NCBI RefSeq assembly: GCF_037975245.1 | Contig: NC_092576.1 | Coordinates: forward strand, 37,672,111 to 37,736,110 | Length of the DNA stretch: 64,000 nt | Source of the DNA: Apostichopus japonicus | Taxonomy: Eukaryota; Echinodermata; Holothuroidea; Aspidochirotida; Stichopodidae | Direction of reading: 5' to 3' | Shown here: positions 28,560-40,654 of the stretch, one piece after another | Layout: every line of letters starts with the position of its first letter | How positions within the stretch are numbered: position 1 is the stretch's first letter | Made by a program: the position numbers and the translations under genes | The notes under the pieces: model-generated | The model's input: the letters and a program-made list of their open reading frames with translations, nothing else | Told to the model about the DNA's origin: nothing | The model's database searches: none

Positions 28560-29498
28560 ACACAAGACTGCCTCTAAGCGATGAATGCAATGCTTCTGTT
28601 TATGTGCGACACTTTCTCTCAAAACGCACAAACTAATGCATACATGTATGGAATGGCATCGATTTTAAAGCGACATCCTATCATCATAATTATAAGCCTT
28701 TAACTGATAAAATGTAATTTCTAATCACACATCATTAATCCATACTAACCTCTCAATCTAAACAATCTCATTTATAAACTGTATTTTCTTAGTACGCTGT
28801 CAAATATAGCCACCCTTTTATACCAAATTAAGAAAACTAAAAAAATTAAATTAAACTTAATAATTCACTGCTCTGCTGCTCGTGGTACCTATCATTATTT
28901 CATCAACACTCTGATGCGACGATAAAACTGTTGACCAAGATTGTGATTAGTTGTAATGTTTACAGTCAGCGATACATGACAATTGTGCCAACATTAAAAT
29001 ACTACAATTAACATACTACATCCAACCTACTGAGTACTTAAAACTTCACTTCAAAAATATCCATTAAAACATAATTGAAGTGTTGATATGTCATAGTGGT
29101 ACAAAAGAGGTAAGTCAAGAGATTTAGCATTTAAGTACAATGATGAGTATTAGAATTACACTGTTAAGGCTAAATGAAAGATCACTTCAGTTCCCCGGTA
29201 CAGGTTTTTATTACAAGGTTTAAATCCATCGTTTTTGCATTGAAATGCTTGGTTATAAAATAAAAGGTGATCTCATATCAACTACAAGTTCCCAGTAAAG
29301 AAAACAATTTCCCCTTACCAAATTTGTTATACTTAAAAAAGCGCAGGGAAACCCTTCCCTACAGTTACATGCCTTTAAATATATTACATACGCAGCAGCA
29401 CAATAATGGATCTCAAACTAACCCTGGCTGAAGTTCATACGGCCACATGTACTTATGCCGACATTTGACCTAACTAATACAACAAGGAGGTTCTACTA
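28560..29498. other. No recognised gene
   Basis: AT-rich unique sequence up to the start of the TTAGTC array. Confidence 0.35.
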
Positions 29499-29765
29499 CA
29501 CTGAAAAAATAAACTAGTCAATATTGCCACGGACTAACGTTAAAGTAGTCTGTAACGTTAGTCAATGCACACGGACTAGCAAAAATCTTCGTTTCATCAC
29601 TGCTTCTTAGTCAGTTTACACTGACTAAGGAAAATATTATCGCAGCTTAGTCGGTGGCGACGGACTAAGGTACTTTAACCCATGGACTAAGAACGATACG
29701 GACACACGATTTACGCCATAATCGTAGCTTAGTCGGTGTCGACGGACTAATGTATTTTAACCCAA
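29499..29765. repeat. TTAGTC-motif array, first cluster
   Basis: The cluster starts CACTGAAAAAATAAACTAGTC. TTAGTC(G/A)GT and its reverse complement recur through it. Two near-identical palindromes, TTAGTCGGTG and CGACGGACTAA around a short centre, stand at 29,646-29,669 and 29,729-29,750 and are each followed by a variant of TACTTTAACCC, so the unit repeats every 82 bp. Many short motifs in both orientations beside a CACTG start recall the subterminal regions of CACTA (EnSpm) transposons. That assignment is tentative. Confidence 0.6.
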
Positions 29766-30007
29766 TTCGATTCAATTCAATTTCGAAACCGAGAGGCAAC
29801 GGCAACTTGCTGGGCTTGGCATAGTTTCATACGATCACTCTAAGAAAATTTCAACCGTAAATCACCCAAGAAGGTCTTTAGGAGAATGGAGGTATTAACT
29901 GCCATCATCGGCCTACCTGTTATTCCTTAAACTTGAAGGTAAAATTAAGGTTAATTGTTAGGCCACTGGCACTAGTACTGTATTATGGTTAGTGTTACGC
30001 TACGCTA

Positions 30008-30597
30008 GGCTTCATAATTGACGCACCCCCGTAATTGACGCACCTTCAATTATTACTAGCAACGATACAGCAGGCCACCTAAACTTTTTTTGCAGTCAAG
30101 CAGAATTACATATTTCATGAGTTTGAATCCATTTCAGCTATTTGCTGACCAAATTGTGGTATTTTTTAAGCTTTTAACACCCTCCCACCAGTTTTGCACA
30201 TTTTTTGGTCATTTGGAAATCTTACTCCCTAAAAATAACCAACATTACCTCAATATGATAACACTGCTCTCTGGAACCTGACCAGTCTGAGCTTAGAGGC
30301 TCAGAGCATAGCAAACAGCATCTAAAGTCAATGGATGTATACTAAGGCCTACACTACAGTTAGCTTTACAACGAATGTGTCAATTTAGGGGTATGAAAAA
30401 ACTCGACACGGCAGACATTTTGTGGTCAAATTCTGGTCAATTGTACGGTGCATAAGCACAGAACTTTAAATATTTTGAGATCATAACATTTCTGAGGAAC
30501 TACACATATGAAAAAAAAAAAACATACAGTCGAGTGATTTGGATTTTTCCTTGATAGATATCGTTGATCAAATCTTTAAGTGCGTCAATTATGAGCC
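30008..30597 (+). mobile_element. Dispersed 0.6 kb miniature transposon, copy 2
   Basis: Full-length copy with both ends (GGCTTCATAATTGACGCAC and GTGCGTCAATTATGAGCC). It resembles copies 1 and 3 along its whole length but lacks the long C run and has a run of A near 30,511. It is an independent insertion outside the arms. Confidence 0.87.
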
Positions 30598-31920
30598 CAC
30601 CATGCTACTTGTAACCGTTGTTACGCTGGCGTTTCGCAATACACAAGTGCAATAACAGTGAGTAGCCTATAGGCTTCTACTGGGTACTGCAGTGCATTCT
30701 CAACACTAAAGTGTGCATTCTAAACACCAATTAACAATGTGTTATGTGTGTACTGGGCTAGATTGAACAGTGGCACATAATCTTCTAATCTATTCCTAAA
30801 CAAATGCTGGGACTATTAGTCTCAATAGTTTATTTGAAGTCTACACTCATTTGGTAAAGATTTCCTGTAATTTCCCATGTGAATCTAGATGGGTAGGCTA
30901 TGTGATATTGAATAAGCAAGGCTAGACCTTCAAACTTACAGTCACAGTATGCTGAACAAATTATGTTGGCTAGTCACCGGTATTATATACTTTAGTACTA
31001 CTAGTAAGACTAAATCAAAACGACCGAAAGACAAACTTAGTGTAAAAAAGTATTGATTCTTCTCTAGCCTACAGTAGGTCTAAACAGGCTTGTTATGTGA
31101 GCAAGCAAAATAACAACTAAAAACGATTAGGCCTATAAATAAGTTGGCTCAGTGCATTCGTGTTTCTAAAATGTTATATTGTTATAGATCATAAAAACAA
31201 ACACACATTTAGCATATGTTTTTATTATCTCTGTATTCTGGGCATTTGATTCTGGTTGCAATGGTGATGACACTCTGGCTCAAATGTTCAGCTTTATACA
31301 GTCTGCTTCAAACTTTGGGATTGTTTTTATTTAAACTATAGTGGAAGCATTGACAACTTTATTTTTTATCTTTTTTCAAATGATGAATACTTTTCTGTTT
31401 CTTTTTTCCAGGAAGAATTGAAAAGCCAAATACCCTAGTCAAGGGTGAGGTTTCTTGTGATGTACGACACCAGTGTGGAGGCAACAACAGAAGAGGAGAA
31501 CTGTGTTATATATGGCTTAAAGACATGTTTTAGGATGATATATTGGTACACTTTGCAGAACAAAAGAGTTTACCCGAGAGTCAAATAGCAAAGGAACAAG
31601 TACCATAGAGAAAAAAAGACGGAAGAGTGCGTTTAACTATTATACCCAACTGTTTAATGATATTAAAGATACTTTTCATTACCTGTTTAAAAAAAAAAAG
31701 TCTGGCATATCATTTACGTGCAAGCTACATAATTTTGGTCAAATTTTTACTAATTTGTAGAGCGGGAGCCAATAGGGTTTGGTTTGCTGGGAAGGTAACC
31801 AATTGCCTGGTACATCACAATGTTCACAGTGCATTCCTGTATATGAAACCAGACGACTGGCAAACCGGCTGTGGTGTGTGTGGCTGGAGAGTAATTTTAA
31901 AGTCACCTGATAGCTAACCT
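30598..31920. other. No recognised gene
   Basis: Unique sequence. An acceptor-like TTTTTTCCAG at about 31,402-31,411 precedes a short frame near 31,460-31,600, but I recognise no domain and see no partner exon. Confidence 0.35.
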
Positions 31921-32415
31921 AGATCGATCAGCTTTCATGGTAACCACATCAAAGTAAGTACAATGTGTCAGGTATGGACCCAAGAGCAACAAATAGCCAT
32001 TGCCAGTAATTGTTGGTGGCGGGGTACAGTACCCCTGTCAGTGATCAATGATTGACCCCTCACGGCTGACCTAGGTAAGCTCATGAGGTAACCACTTGAA
32101 ACCTACTGGAAAATGTTGGTTAGGACTTCAAATACAAGGGATGGGCATTGCCAGTAATTTTTATTGGTGGGGTACCCCTGCCAGTAGACCCCCAAAATGC
32201 CCATCCCCCATTGACCTAGATGAGCTCATGATGTAACCAGTTGAAAACTACTGGAAAATGATAGGTATCACTTCATATGTAAAGGATGGGCATTTCCAGT
32301 AATTTATATTAGTGGGGGTACCCCTGCCAGTAGACCCCCAAAATGCCCATCACCTCATTGATCTAGGTTAGCTCATGATTTAACCAGTTGAAACCAACTG
32401 GAAAATCTTGGGAGT
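31920..32415. repeat. About 145-bp tandem repeat, roughly 3.3 copies
   Basis: The block GACCTAG-AGCTCATGA-GTAACCA-TTGAAA-TACTGGAAAAT occurs near 32,069, 32,213 and 32,360. The linked block with GGGTACCCCTGCCAGTAGACC occurs in the later copies and in degraded form in the first. Confidence 0.85.
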
Positions 32416-32597
32416 TTTACCTTCAAAGAGAGATTATATGCATGGTAGATTACCCAAATGAAAATTAAGATTGCTGCACAATTTGGAATAGGTAAATGAT
32501 CATTTAAGGTTTGCAGAAATCAAACCCTGTGAAATATCTAAAGGTCACGTCTCCATGAAGATGTGAATCTTATGCTGATTGGACTTCCCCTTATGTT

Positions 32598-32930
32598 CAC
32601 TGAAAACTTAAATTGGTCCACCGACTAACATAACGTTAGTCCATCTGGTGCCTCTACCGACTAACATAGCCTTAGTCAGTTGCTATACCAACTAATTTAT
32701 TCCTTAGTCAGTTGGATTTCTTAGTCGGTCATCCTAGTCTATCAGCTTAGTCGATCAACAATATCTTAGTCGGTAAATGTATATTAGTCAGTTACATTAG
32801 TTGGTGACATTAGTCGGTATTTACCGACTAATTTATATGAGCCACCGACTAGTTTATAGCAGGTTTTGCATTAGTCAGGGTGGTCAGGGTAGTCAGGGTA
32901 GTCAGGGTAGTCTCCCAAGATAAGAAAACG
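32598..32930. repeat. TTAGTC-motif array, second cluster
   Basis: Starts CACTGAAAACTTAAATTGGTC, close to the start of the first cluster and in the same orientation. At least ten copies of TTAGTC(G/A)GT or its complement ACCGACTAA follow, then a short tandem of TAGTCAGGG at about 32,872-32,914. It could be a second element of the same family, or a rearranged end of a single element spanning 29.5-32.9 kb. Confidence 0.6.
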
Positions 32931-33261
32931 AACTTTGACCTTCATCCAAAATAATAGGGTTCTTGTACTCACTAAATCGTGTTAAAAGGCGTTTGACTAT
33001 AAGACTAAAAATGTGATCTTTGCTGACCACAAACGACTTTGACCTGCACACTAAACAATATGATTATTGTATTGGTCTGGGGAAGCCACATGTTACATAC
33101 GAGAATTGCAAAAATTACCTATCTGTTTACAGACTAGGGCACAAACTTATCTGCATAAGTTAGTTGCCTGACAAGTAACCAAAAAGTTAGTTGAAGACAG
33201 AAACTCTGAATGTTAACGAGTGTTGTCTACTCTTGAAAAGGATTTTTTTCTCATATCATAC

Positions 33262-33300
33262 CATATAGACGTCATGTTCACCCACCGGGTCTTGTTTAAC
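33262..33300 (-). CDS. Candidate 39-bp exon (minus strand), unrecognised gene
   Basis: On the minus strand GGTACAG precedes it and GTATGATAT follows. It reads VKQDPVGEHDVYM in phase 0 at both ends, so it joins in frame to the candidate exon at 33,526-33,573. The tyrosine in an acidic, hydrophilic setting would suit a cytoplasmic tail, but that is inference. No further exons could be linked confidently. Confidence 0.38.
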
Positions 33301-33525
33301 CTGTACCACGCCCACATGTAAAATCTTTATTGTTGGAAGTATTTCGTGTTTTTTTTTTAAGTACAAATGTTTACAATGGAACACGTGTAATAGCTTTAAT
33401 GCTATTGATTTACGGCTATTAACTATGGGATAACACAGGAATTTCACATAACACATGTATATGTATGTATCATTCTGGTCGATTTACCAAATGAAGTAGA
33501 ATATTTACAATTTGCATAGCATTAC

Positions 33526-33573
33526 CTCTTGACGATATTCTGCATCCGTCAATTCATCTCCAATTTGTTTCGT
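33526..33573 (-). CDS. Candidate 48-bp exon (minus strand), unrecognised gene
   Basis: On the minus strand TGTTATTTACAG precedes it and GTAATG follows. It reads TKQIGDELTDAEYRQE, phase 0 in and out, and it splices in frame to 33,262-33,300 over a 225-bp intron. The coding-like composition of both pieces and their compatible phases are the main support. It lies downstream of the stop of the NLR-like 3' exon at 36,722, so it would belong to another transcript or to an alternative 3' end. Confidence 0.4.
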
Positions 33574-33599
33574 CTGTAAATAACAAAATGTGAATATCA

Positions 33600-34020
33600 A
33601 TTTTGAGGTATGAATGGAGTAAACACAAATATTACTTTGTTTAAATTATTTTTTTTTCTGTAAAAATAATAAATGTTCTCCGGCAGGAATAATTAAGATT
33701 TTGTCCATGAAATTGATGACAGAGACTTTAATTTCAAATAAGTGATCGTATTGTTTTTGGAGATGTAAAAATATTACTTCAAATAATGCTGCTTTAAATA
33801 TGTTAGCTATTTTCCCTGTTAAATAAGTGTTTTCCAGAAGGAATGATATATATTTTGATTGCGAATCAGCAGCTGTATACGTTTGTGAGGAATACAAATG
33901 TATCGTTAGCTATATCATAGAAAGTAAGATCACTTTTTTGCACACGAACATTTATGCCTGAGATTTTATAGCAAGGATTAATCATCTTTTGGCATTAATC
34001 TTCATCATAGCCATCATCTT
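33600..34020. other. No recognised gene
   Basis: AT-rich sequence. A frame of 83 codons on the minus strand has no recognisable features. Confidence 0.35.
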
Positions 34021-34026
34021 CTTCGT

Positions 34027-34221
<195 letters not shown>

Positions 34222-34549
34222 TATTAAGAACAGAAGTTATTACTGTAAATGATTTACCGTGAATCAGTTATGAAATATTTTAACAATAAAACGCATTTTT
34301 ATTTCAAATTACTCTTCATTGCAAGCAACTTGAATATTATTGTGTACTGTACTGTTTGGCTTTTCAAATATCCCTACTACACAATGTACCAGCTTCTTGT
34401 TTATGTAATTATTCTCCGGCGATAAACTACATATAAAATGATCTGCTCAATGATTCCGGTCCGATAAAGAGATCATTTAAAAGTTACCACTAACAATATA
34501 TACGCCCGTGTAATTTCAGTTCGACTCCTAACAATATAAGTTTGGGATC

Positions 34550-34550
<1 letters not shown>
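34222..34550. other. No recognised gene
   Basis: AT-rich spacer between the two (TCA)n arrays. Confidence 0.4.
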
Positions 34551-34976
<426 letters not shown>

Positions 34977-34979
34977 AGA

Positions 34980-36715
34980 GATGGTGCTTGGCAAGAAAGT
35001 TAACTAGCCTTTTAAAGTATTTTTGATAAACTACCGTATTGAAGGTGTATTTTCAACAATTAAGTTTTCATATATTTATACGACCCTCCACACGCTCCTC
35101 GCCACTAACACAGTGAAACACTTTTTGATTCACCACTTTCCCTTATATTACAACATGTTAGTGATCAGCACATATACATAGACATTGTGATGTATGTTGG
35201 TGATATTACCACTGACAATATTTAAAGTGATCAGCTTTATCACAGACAGTGTCAGTAGTTCCTGAGATTGTTTCGTTGTTGTTGTTTTTTTTTTTTTGGG
35301 GGGGGGAGATTTCCCTACTTCGTTAATACTACATGTACCCAGACATGTACCCAGAATTAGTTCTTAGGAAAAAAATAAATTAATAAATAAATACATGTAT
35401 TAATTTATATTAAGGATTAAAATGATACATATAATATTGACACTTTCAAATAATTTAAGCATTGATCACAATTTGCTCTTATTTGTCTCTTTATTTAGTT
35501 TCTCTATAACCTTGTTTCCCTTTTGGTTACTTTCTTTCTTAATCTATTTCAAGCATTCCTTTATTTGTTTTTCCTGCTTAGAGTATTACTTTCTAAAAAG
35601 GGAAAGAAATGAAAAACATTAAACATATTCTACTTCATAAAACATCACGAAGTCCTCCCAACAATTTAAAACAAGACAGTGTCTAGACGTGACGTATCTA
35701 TTGCAATCTCCAGGTACTTGTTTGTAAGTAAATGTCTTTTTGTTTCTATAAAGGACGCGCACGTCTGTTATATTGAATACAACGTCTTAGCATTGCATTG
35801 TTCAAGTATTTAATTGACATGTGTTGAACAAAAGAAAGTGTTAAACCATTGAAAGTGTCACTACAGTCAGTGTGCATCTTTAGCACGAAAACCAATTATG
35901 GGGTAAGTGGTCAAGCATAGTTGCAGGGGTGGATTATGGAAAGCTTATGGTAATATAGTTGAGAGGGGTGCCAATATGAATGGACGAAGACAATTCCAAT
36001 CTGTTTAATTTATATGACTGTTTTTTTAGTTAAACATCAATGTGCATTAATTATCAGTTTAATTCATATATCAATTAGGAAATAGAGAGAGTCATGATAA
36101 AACAAAGAGGAAATATTGAGCAGTTCTTCCTTTTCCTTTCTATTTTTAAAAATTTCTTGTGGTTACTCTAAATGATCGAAGTTTTTAGTTATTTACTTTG
36201 GGTTGCTTTTGGCAACATTTTGTTTTAATGAAGCCTCATATCTTGATCTCATTAAATGCTACTTTTAAGTATATTATTATTACTATTTTAATAAGATATC
36301 TAATTTGTGTGTGTAAGCTAGGGCTTCGTTTCTCTCTCTTTTAACAAATTTAATTCTTCGGAAGAATTTACAGTTCAATTCTTGTGTTTCTGTCTCATTT
36401 TTTCTCTATGTAACTCTCCCATTCATTATATTCCTCACCTGATGACTGCTCTTTCATTGATAGTTTATTTCTTGATCCAATGTCTTCTTCATTTCTTTGT
36501 TTTCCTTCTACAATTATATAAACCTATCAATAAACACTCAGTGAGTGTTATATATATATAACCATATTAATAATTACTATATTGTTTACATCATTAATAT
36601 GAATTAGTTTTATTTATTAATTAATAATAATATTGAAATATTTATTAATAACACTTACGACAGTGCCTTGAATCTTTGAGAGTGCTATACATAGTTTAAT
36701 ATTCGTTAACTTCAT
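34980..36715. other. No recognised gene
   Basis: AT-rich sequence with a T/G run near 35,285. It lies downstream of the NLR-like stop codon on the minus strand, so it may contain that gene's 3' UTR. I cannot place a polyadenylation site with confidence. Confidence 0.35.
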
Positions 36716-36721
36716 GATTAT

Positions 36722-36862
36722 TCATTTCTCTCCCTTCCTCTGTATGCACATATTCTCTACTGATGTTAGAATTGGTAGAGAGAGACCAGAGGAGCGGATA
36801 ATGTTCCTATTTTCATCAATCTTACTAAATGACCAGGCTAGAGTCACACCGTGAATGGGAAT
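36722..36862 (-). CDS. NLR-like gene, last coding exon (paralogue 1)
   Basis: On the minus strand CCTTTCTTCAG is followed by 46 codons and TGA. The product begins IPIHGVTLAWSFSK, then has IIRSSGLSLPILTSVE. It aligns with the last exon of the second locus (59,024-59,188), which begins IPIYDLRLEWSFSK and continues IILRSGIALPSLSS: same acceptor position, same phase 0, then a diverged and shorter tail. The frame is undamaged. I infer it is the C-terminal segment of an NLR-type immune receptor, on the basis of the second locus, where a NACHT domain lies upstream. There is no LRR or death-fold domain in this piece. Confidence 0.75.
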   Translation of the reverse strand: MPIHGVTLAWSFSKIDENRNIIRSSGLSLPILTSVENMCIQRKGEK

Positions 36863-38746
36863 CTGAAGAAAGGAAAATAGTAAATATAATTAATATGATC
36901 ATGTTTGTTTTCAGGACTAATGATTGAAGTAATAACATCATAGTTAACTTAAGAATATTTACTTTCTTAATTTTTAATTTAATATTAGTTAAATATTATT
37001 TAGGTTTTTTAATCATATTTGTAATATGTTTGTTGATTATTTAATAATTAGAGGTTTGAATTTGTTAAAAAAACGAATTTATTTGTAAAGTTTGTTGCAT
37101 CTTCTTGTTTATTTTATTTTGATTGAAATATGTTAAAGGGTAAAAAAGAAGGTTAGCCTTATTACAGAAATCAGTCATTGTTATTCCTATAGAATGAATT
37201 AAAGGTTTGTAAGAGGGGTGAGGGATGGACGGAACAAGAGATGTCAGGGGTGTAGAGAGGGGTGTGTTATGGTAAGGAAGGGTGTGTTAAGGTTAAGTGA
37301 TATTTGATCGGGGTATTAGGAGGGTGTTTGAGTGACTGTCATGTTGTTATAGTAAAAGCTTGTGCCAGGGGTGAGAAATGGTCCGATGGGTGTCATACTT
37401 GGTAAGGATGTGTGTGGTAGGGGTAATGATGGGTGCTTTAAGTGTGGGAGCATCAATAACGCTTATGTATATGTTAAATGTAATTTTTGTTTAAGGGGTG
37501 TGGAGCAAATCTGCAGAAAGGAACATAGTAAACAGAATAAATATAATATCGCTTTATCAGGGTTAAAGTTTCAACACATATTTTGTTGTTAGCTATTATA
37601 TTATTAGAATTAAATATATTTATTTGTTCTGTTTTTATCTTAATGTGGTTTTATGGAGATATTGATTTCACAATCGAATTTGTTTTTGTGTTTACGTTTT
37701 TGTATGTTTGTTACTAAATTAAAAACTAAATACAAGTTGTATGTTTTTTGGTGAATGTTAATATCATTTTGATAATCAAAAGCAGAATTATTTGTTTTTC
37801 AGGATAGTTTGTTTTGGATTTGAGAACAGATGAAAGAATGTCTTGAATTATTGTATTGTTTGTTGTTGAATAATATTATAACAACGTGTGAATTATTATT
37901 CTTTACTTTTAATATTAACGTTGTGTCACATATCTTGTTTCTAAAGATTATTAAAATATGTAATTGTTTGTTGTTTACTTTAAATATATTTGATAAGATT
38001 TGTTTTTTTTTCTGAGGTAGAAGGGGTAGTTGGTTTACGGTTGTATAATCGGTAAACCTTTTCTTATCTATAATATTGCTCATATTTTAAGAGCAGGTGT
38101 CACGATTGTTTATCTTGTTTAAAAACAATTGTTGATATTTATGCATTTATTTATTTATTTAACATAATTGTATTTGATAAGATTTGTTTTTTTTAAAGAA
38201 AATTAGAAATTGGGTTTTGGTGTCGTAAATATATTGATGTTCATACTTTAAAAGTCTCATTACATTCATTGTTAAAGGAAGTTTTATCATGTTTAATGAT
38301 TGAGGAAGACCGATTTGTGCTCAATCTTGCAGTTAGAGGTACAAACTGTACCCGGTGACTGGAGGGGTTGAAGTGGGCGTTGTGTATTTTGAGGTTTTAG
38401 CTTAAGGCTATAGGGAGGTGAATCGTTTACTTTTCAGATGAATTTGTTTTTTAATACTGACTCATTCCATCAACAATTTAGAGGGAGAAACAGAGATATT
38501 AATGAATAATTGTTGATAGAAACAAAGATATTAATGAATAATTGTTGTTAGTACTTTCATATTTGTTGATTGTTTATGTTAAGCATTTATTTTATTATTT
38601 GTTTACACACATTTTTCAATAATGATCAATGGAAAACATTCTTAAGTATGTTATCTTCCTCACAATAATGTGGTCTGGAAAAAGATTATGTAATATTAGA
38701 TTTGTACATGTTCCGTACTCACGTGACCCGTTAACGGTGTACTTAC
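36863..38746 (-). other. Intron of NLR-like paralogue 1, with GT-rich degenerate repeat
   Basis: The intron runs from a consensus GTAAGT donor to a TTTCTTCAG acceptor (minus strand), 1,884 bp. From about 37,200 to 37,500 the plus strand is unusually G-rich, with irregular AGGGGTG and GGTGTG words. The frame at 37,362-37,592 there, with several cysteines, is probably a by-product of the repeat. Confidence 0.6.
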
Positions 38747-38866
38747 ATTATGACTGGACGCTTTCTGAAGGAGCTCTATGGCTGACTTATGTACTGACTC
38801 ACTGTCTTTGTTATTGATGGCTAGAGTTTGTGAGCACAACTCTGTAATAGTTTGAACGTCATCAAC
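38747..38866 (-). CDS. NLR-like gene, penultimate exon (paralogue 1)
   Basis: A 120-bp open segment lies between a TGTTTAACAG acceptor and a GTAAGT donor (minus strand), phase 0 at both ends. It reads VDDVQTITELCSQTLAINNK, then ends SAIELLQKASSHN. It aligns with the end of the large exon at 60,091-61,504, which ends TVQLLQIASSHN at exactly the same splice donor. In the second locus there is no intron on the 5' side of this segment, so this locus either gained an intron or has been joined to new sequence. About 170 bp upstream the (TA)n boundary of the right arm begins, and no NACHT sequence is found on its other side. Confidence 0.75.
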
Positions 38867-38984
38867 CTGTTAAACAACATAGACATTGTAGTATCAATAA
38901 AATTGATAAATGAAAAGTTATAGAATCCTAATTATTTATGAAAGTACTATTATATGATCAAGTGCCACTTTACTAGTCCTTACA

Positions 38985-39030
38985 GTTATAACTATAACTA
39001 TAACTATAACTATAACTATAACTATAACTA

Positions 39031-39034
<4 letters not shown>
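38985..39034. repeat. (TATAAC)n hexanucleotide repeat
   Basis: About eight TATAAC units lead directly into the (TA)n tract at the inner edge of the right arm. Confidence 0.97.

Positions 39035-39104
<70 letters not shown>
39035..39104. repeat. (TA)n microsatellite at inner end of right arm
   Basis: A 70-bp TA run ending at GCACTGG, the mirror of 12,191-12,197. It marks the inner breakpoint of the inverted duplication. Confidence 0.98.
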
Positions 39105-39105
<1 letters not shown>

Positions 39106-40070
39106 CACTGGATTGGTATTTACGTTTACTTCTCCAAGTTGGTGCTTAGGTTTACCTGAGGTGAAATGATTGGATCAACTTGAAATTTTACATCAGTATA
39201 CCTTATGGTACTAGGACTGCATATCAGTCGTTATAAGTTGCTACCTACTTTTTGGGTCATTTGGCAAGGAAAAATCAAATTGGTCAAACCCTTACGGTAA
39301 ACCTAAGTCTTGCTCTCAAAGTATATCCCCCAGTTGGTATATAAGTTGACCTGACGTACAGGCATCCGTAGTTTTCTTGACAGCGGCAGTAGCCTGTGTT
39401 CAGTGTATACGCTCTACACTGTGTACACTGTATACGCCAGGGCTAACGCTAAAGCATACCCGTAGGCTGCATTGCATGCAACCCAATAACAGTTTCGGCT
39501 AATATAAGATTATGTGTAGTAGCTGTTTCCTCTCGATGCAAGGGGACTGGGCTTGAGATCGGGTCAGTCGTTCGCCGGGTAGTTTGGTTTTCGTGCCCAG
39601 GTTCTTTCCTTGTTGACTTTTTCTTAAAAAAGTACCGTTAAAACGAAAACGTCTCACCAACAACTTCAGGTAAGGTCCATGAGATTAGTCAATAAAGTTT
39701 GGTGATATTAATAACGTTGATATTATAACGTTGTTGCATACAGCTTCACGTTATTTGTTCATACCCATATTTCAATACTATAGTCTAGACTAGCTTCTAG
39801 CCTAAAACTTGTAAGGCCTAGCCTACGTTCGGCTGTAGCCTAGGGCCATAGTCCAAGTCCTCACACTACCTTAGCATTGGGTCAAGGGTTAACTGGTCTG
39901 TAGTTTGAGCTACAAATTAATACCAACTGCCAGAGAAATTAGATTTCAAGTAGGTCAGCTTAACTTCTTAGCCTACTGTGCATGTATGTATCATATATGG
40001 CCTTAGATTTTGCTGGACAATTATGTTACTGTACATTGCCCTAATCATGACCAGATACTGTAGCATGGTG

Positions 40071-40654
40071 GGCTTATAATTGACGCACTTAAGGATTTGA
40101 TCAATGATATCTATCAAGGAAAAATCCAAATTACTCAACTGTATGTGTTTTTCATATGTGTAGTTCCTCAGAAATGTTCTAATCTCAAAATATTTAAGGT
40201 TCTGTGCTTATGCACCGTACAATTGAGCATAATTTGACCACAAAATGTCTGCCGTGTCAAGTTCTTTCATACCCCTAAATTGACACATTCGTCGATAAGC
40301 TAACTGTAGTGTAGGCCTTAGTATACATCCATTGACTTTAGATGCTGTTTGCTATGCTCTGAGCCTCTAAGCTCTGACAGGTCATGTCCCAGAAAGTAGT
40401 GTTCTCATATTGAGGTAATGTTGGGTATTTTAAGGGTGTAAGATTTCCAAATGGCCAAAAAATGTGCAAAACTGGGGGGAGGGTGTTAAAAGCTTAAAAA
40501 ATACCACAATTTGGTCAGCAAATACCTCAAATGGATTCAAACTCATGAAATATGTAATTCTGTTTGGCTGCAAAAAAGTTTAGGTGGCCTGCTGTATCGT
40601 TGCTAGTAATAATTTAAGGTGCGTCAATTACGGGGGTGCGTCAATTATGAAGCC
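40071..40654 (-). mobile_element. Dispersed 0.6 kb miniature transposon, copy 3 (arm partner of copy 1)
   Basis: Reverse-complement counterpart of 10,648-11,259 with both terminal repeats. It sits at the same position in the arm, so it is a duplicated insertion rather than a new one. Confidence 0.87.

Noticed and set aside
31411-31600. Possible plus-strand exon after TTTTTTCCAG
   Set aside because: The frame directly after the acceptor has an early stop, the alternative frame is unrecognised, and no second exon could be found.
37362-37592. Cysteine-rich 76-codon frame that looked like a zinc-binding motif
   Set aside because: It lies in a GT-rich degenerate repeat inside an NLR intron and on the opposite strand. 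Cysteine spacing fits no family I know.
39600-39671. Possible 5' UTR exon ending in CAG followed by GTAAGG in the right arm (mirror near 11,656)
   Set aside because: The donor is good, but there is no acceptor partner, no promoter evidence and no coding exon to join. A single splice-like site occurs often by chance.
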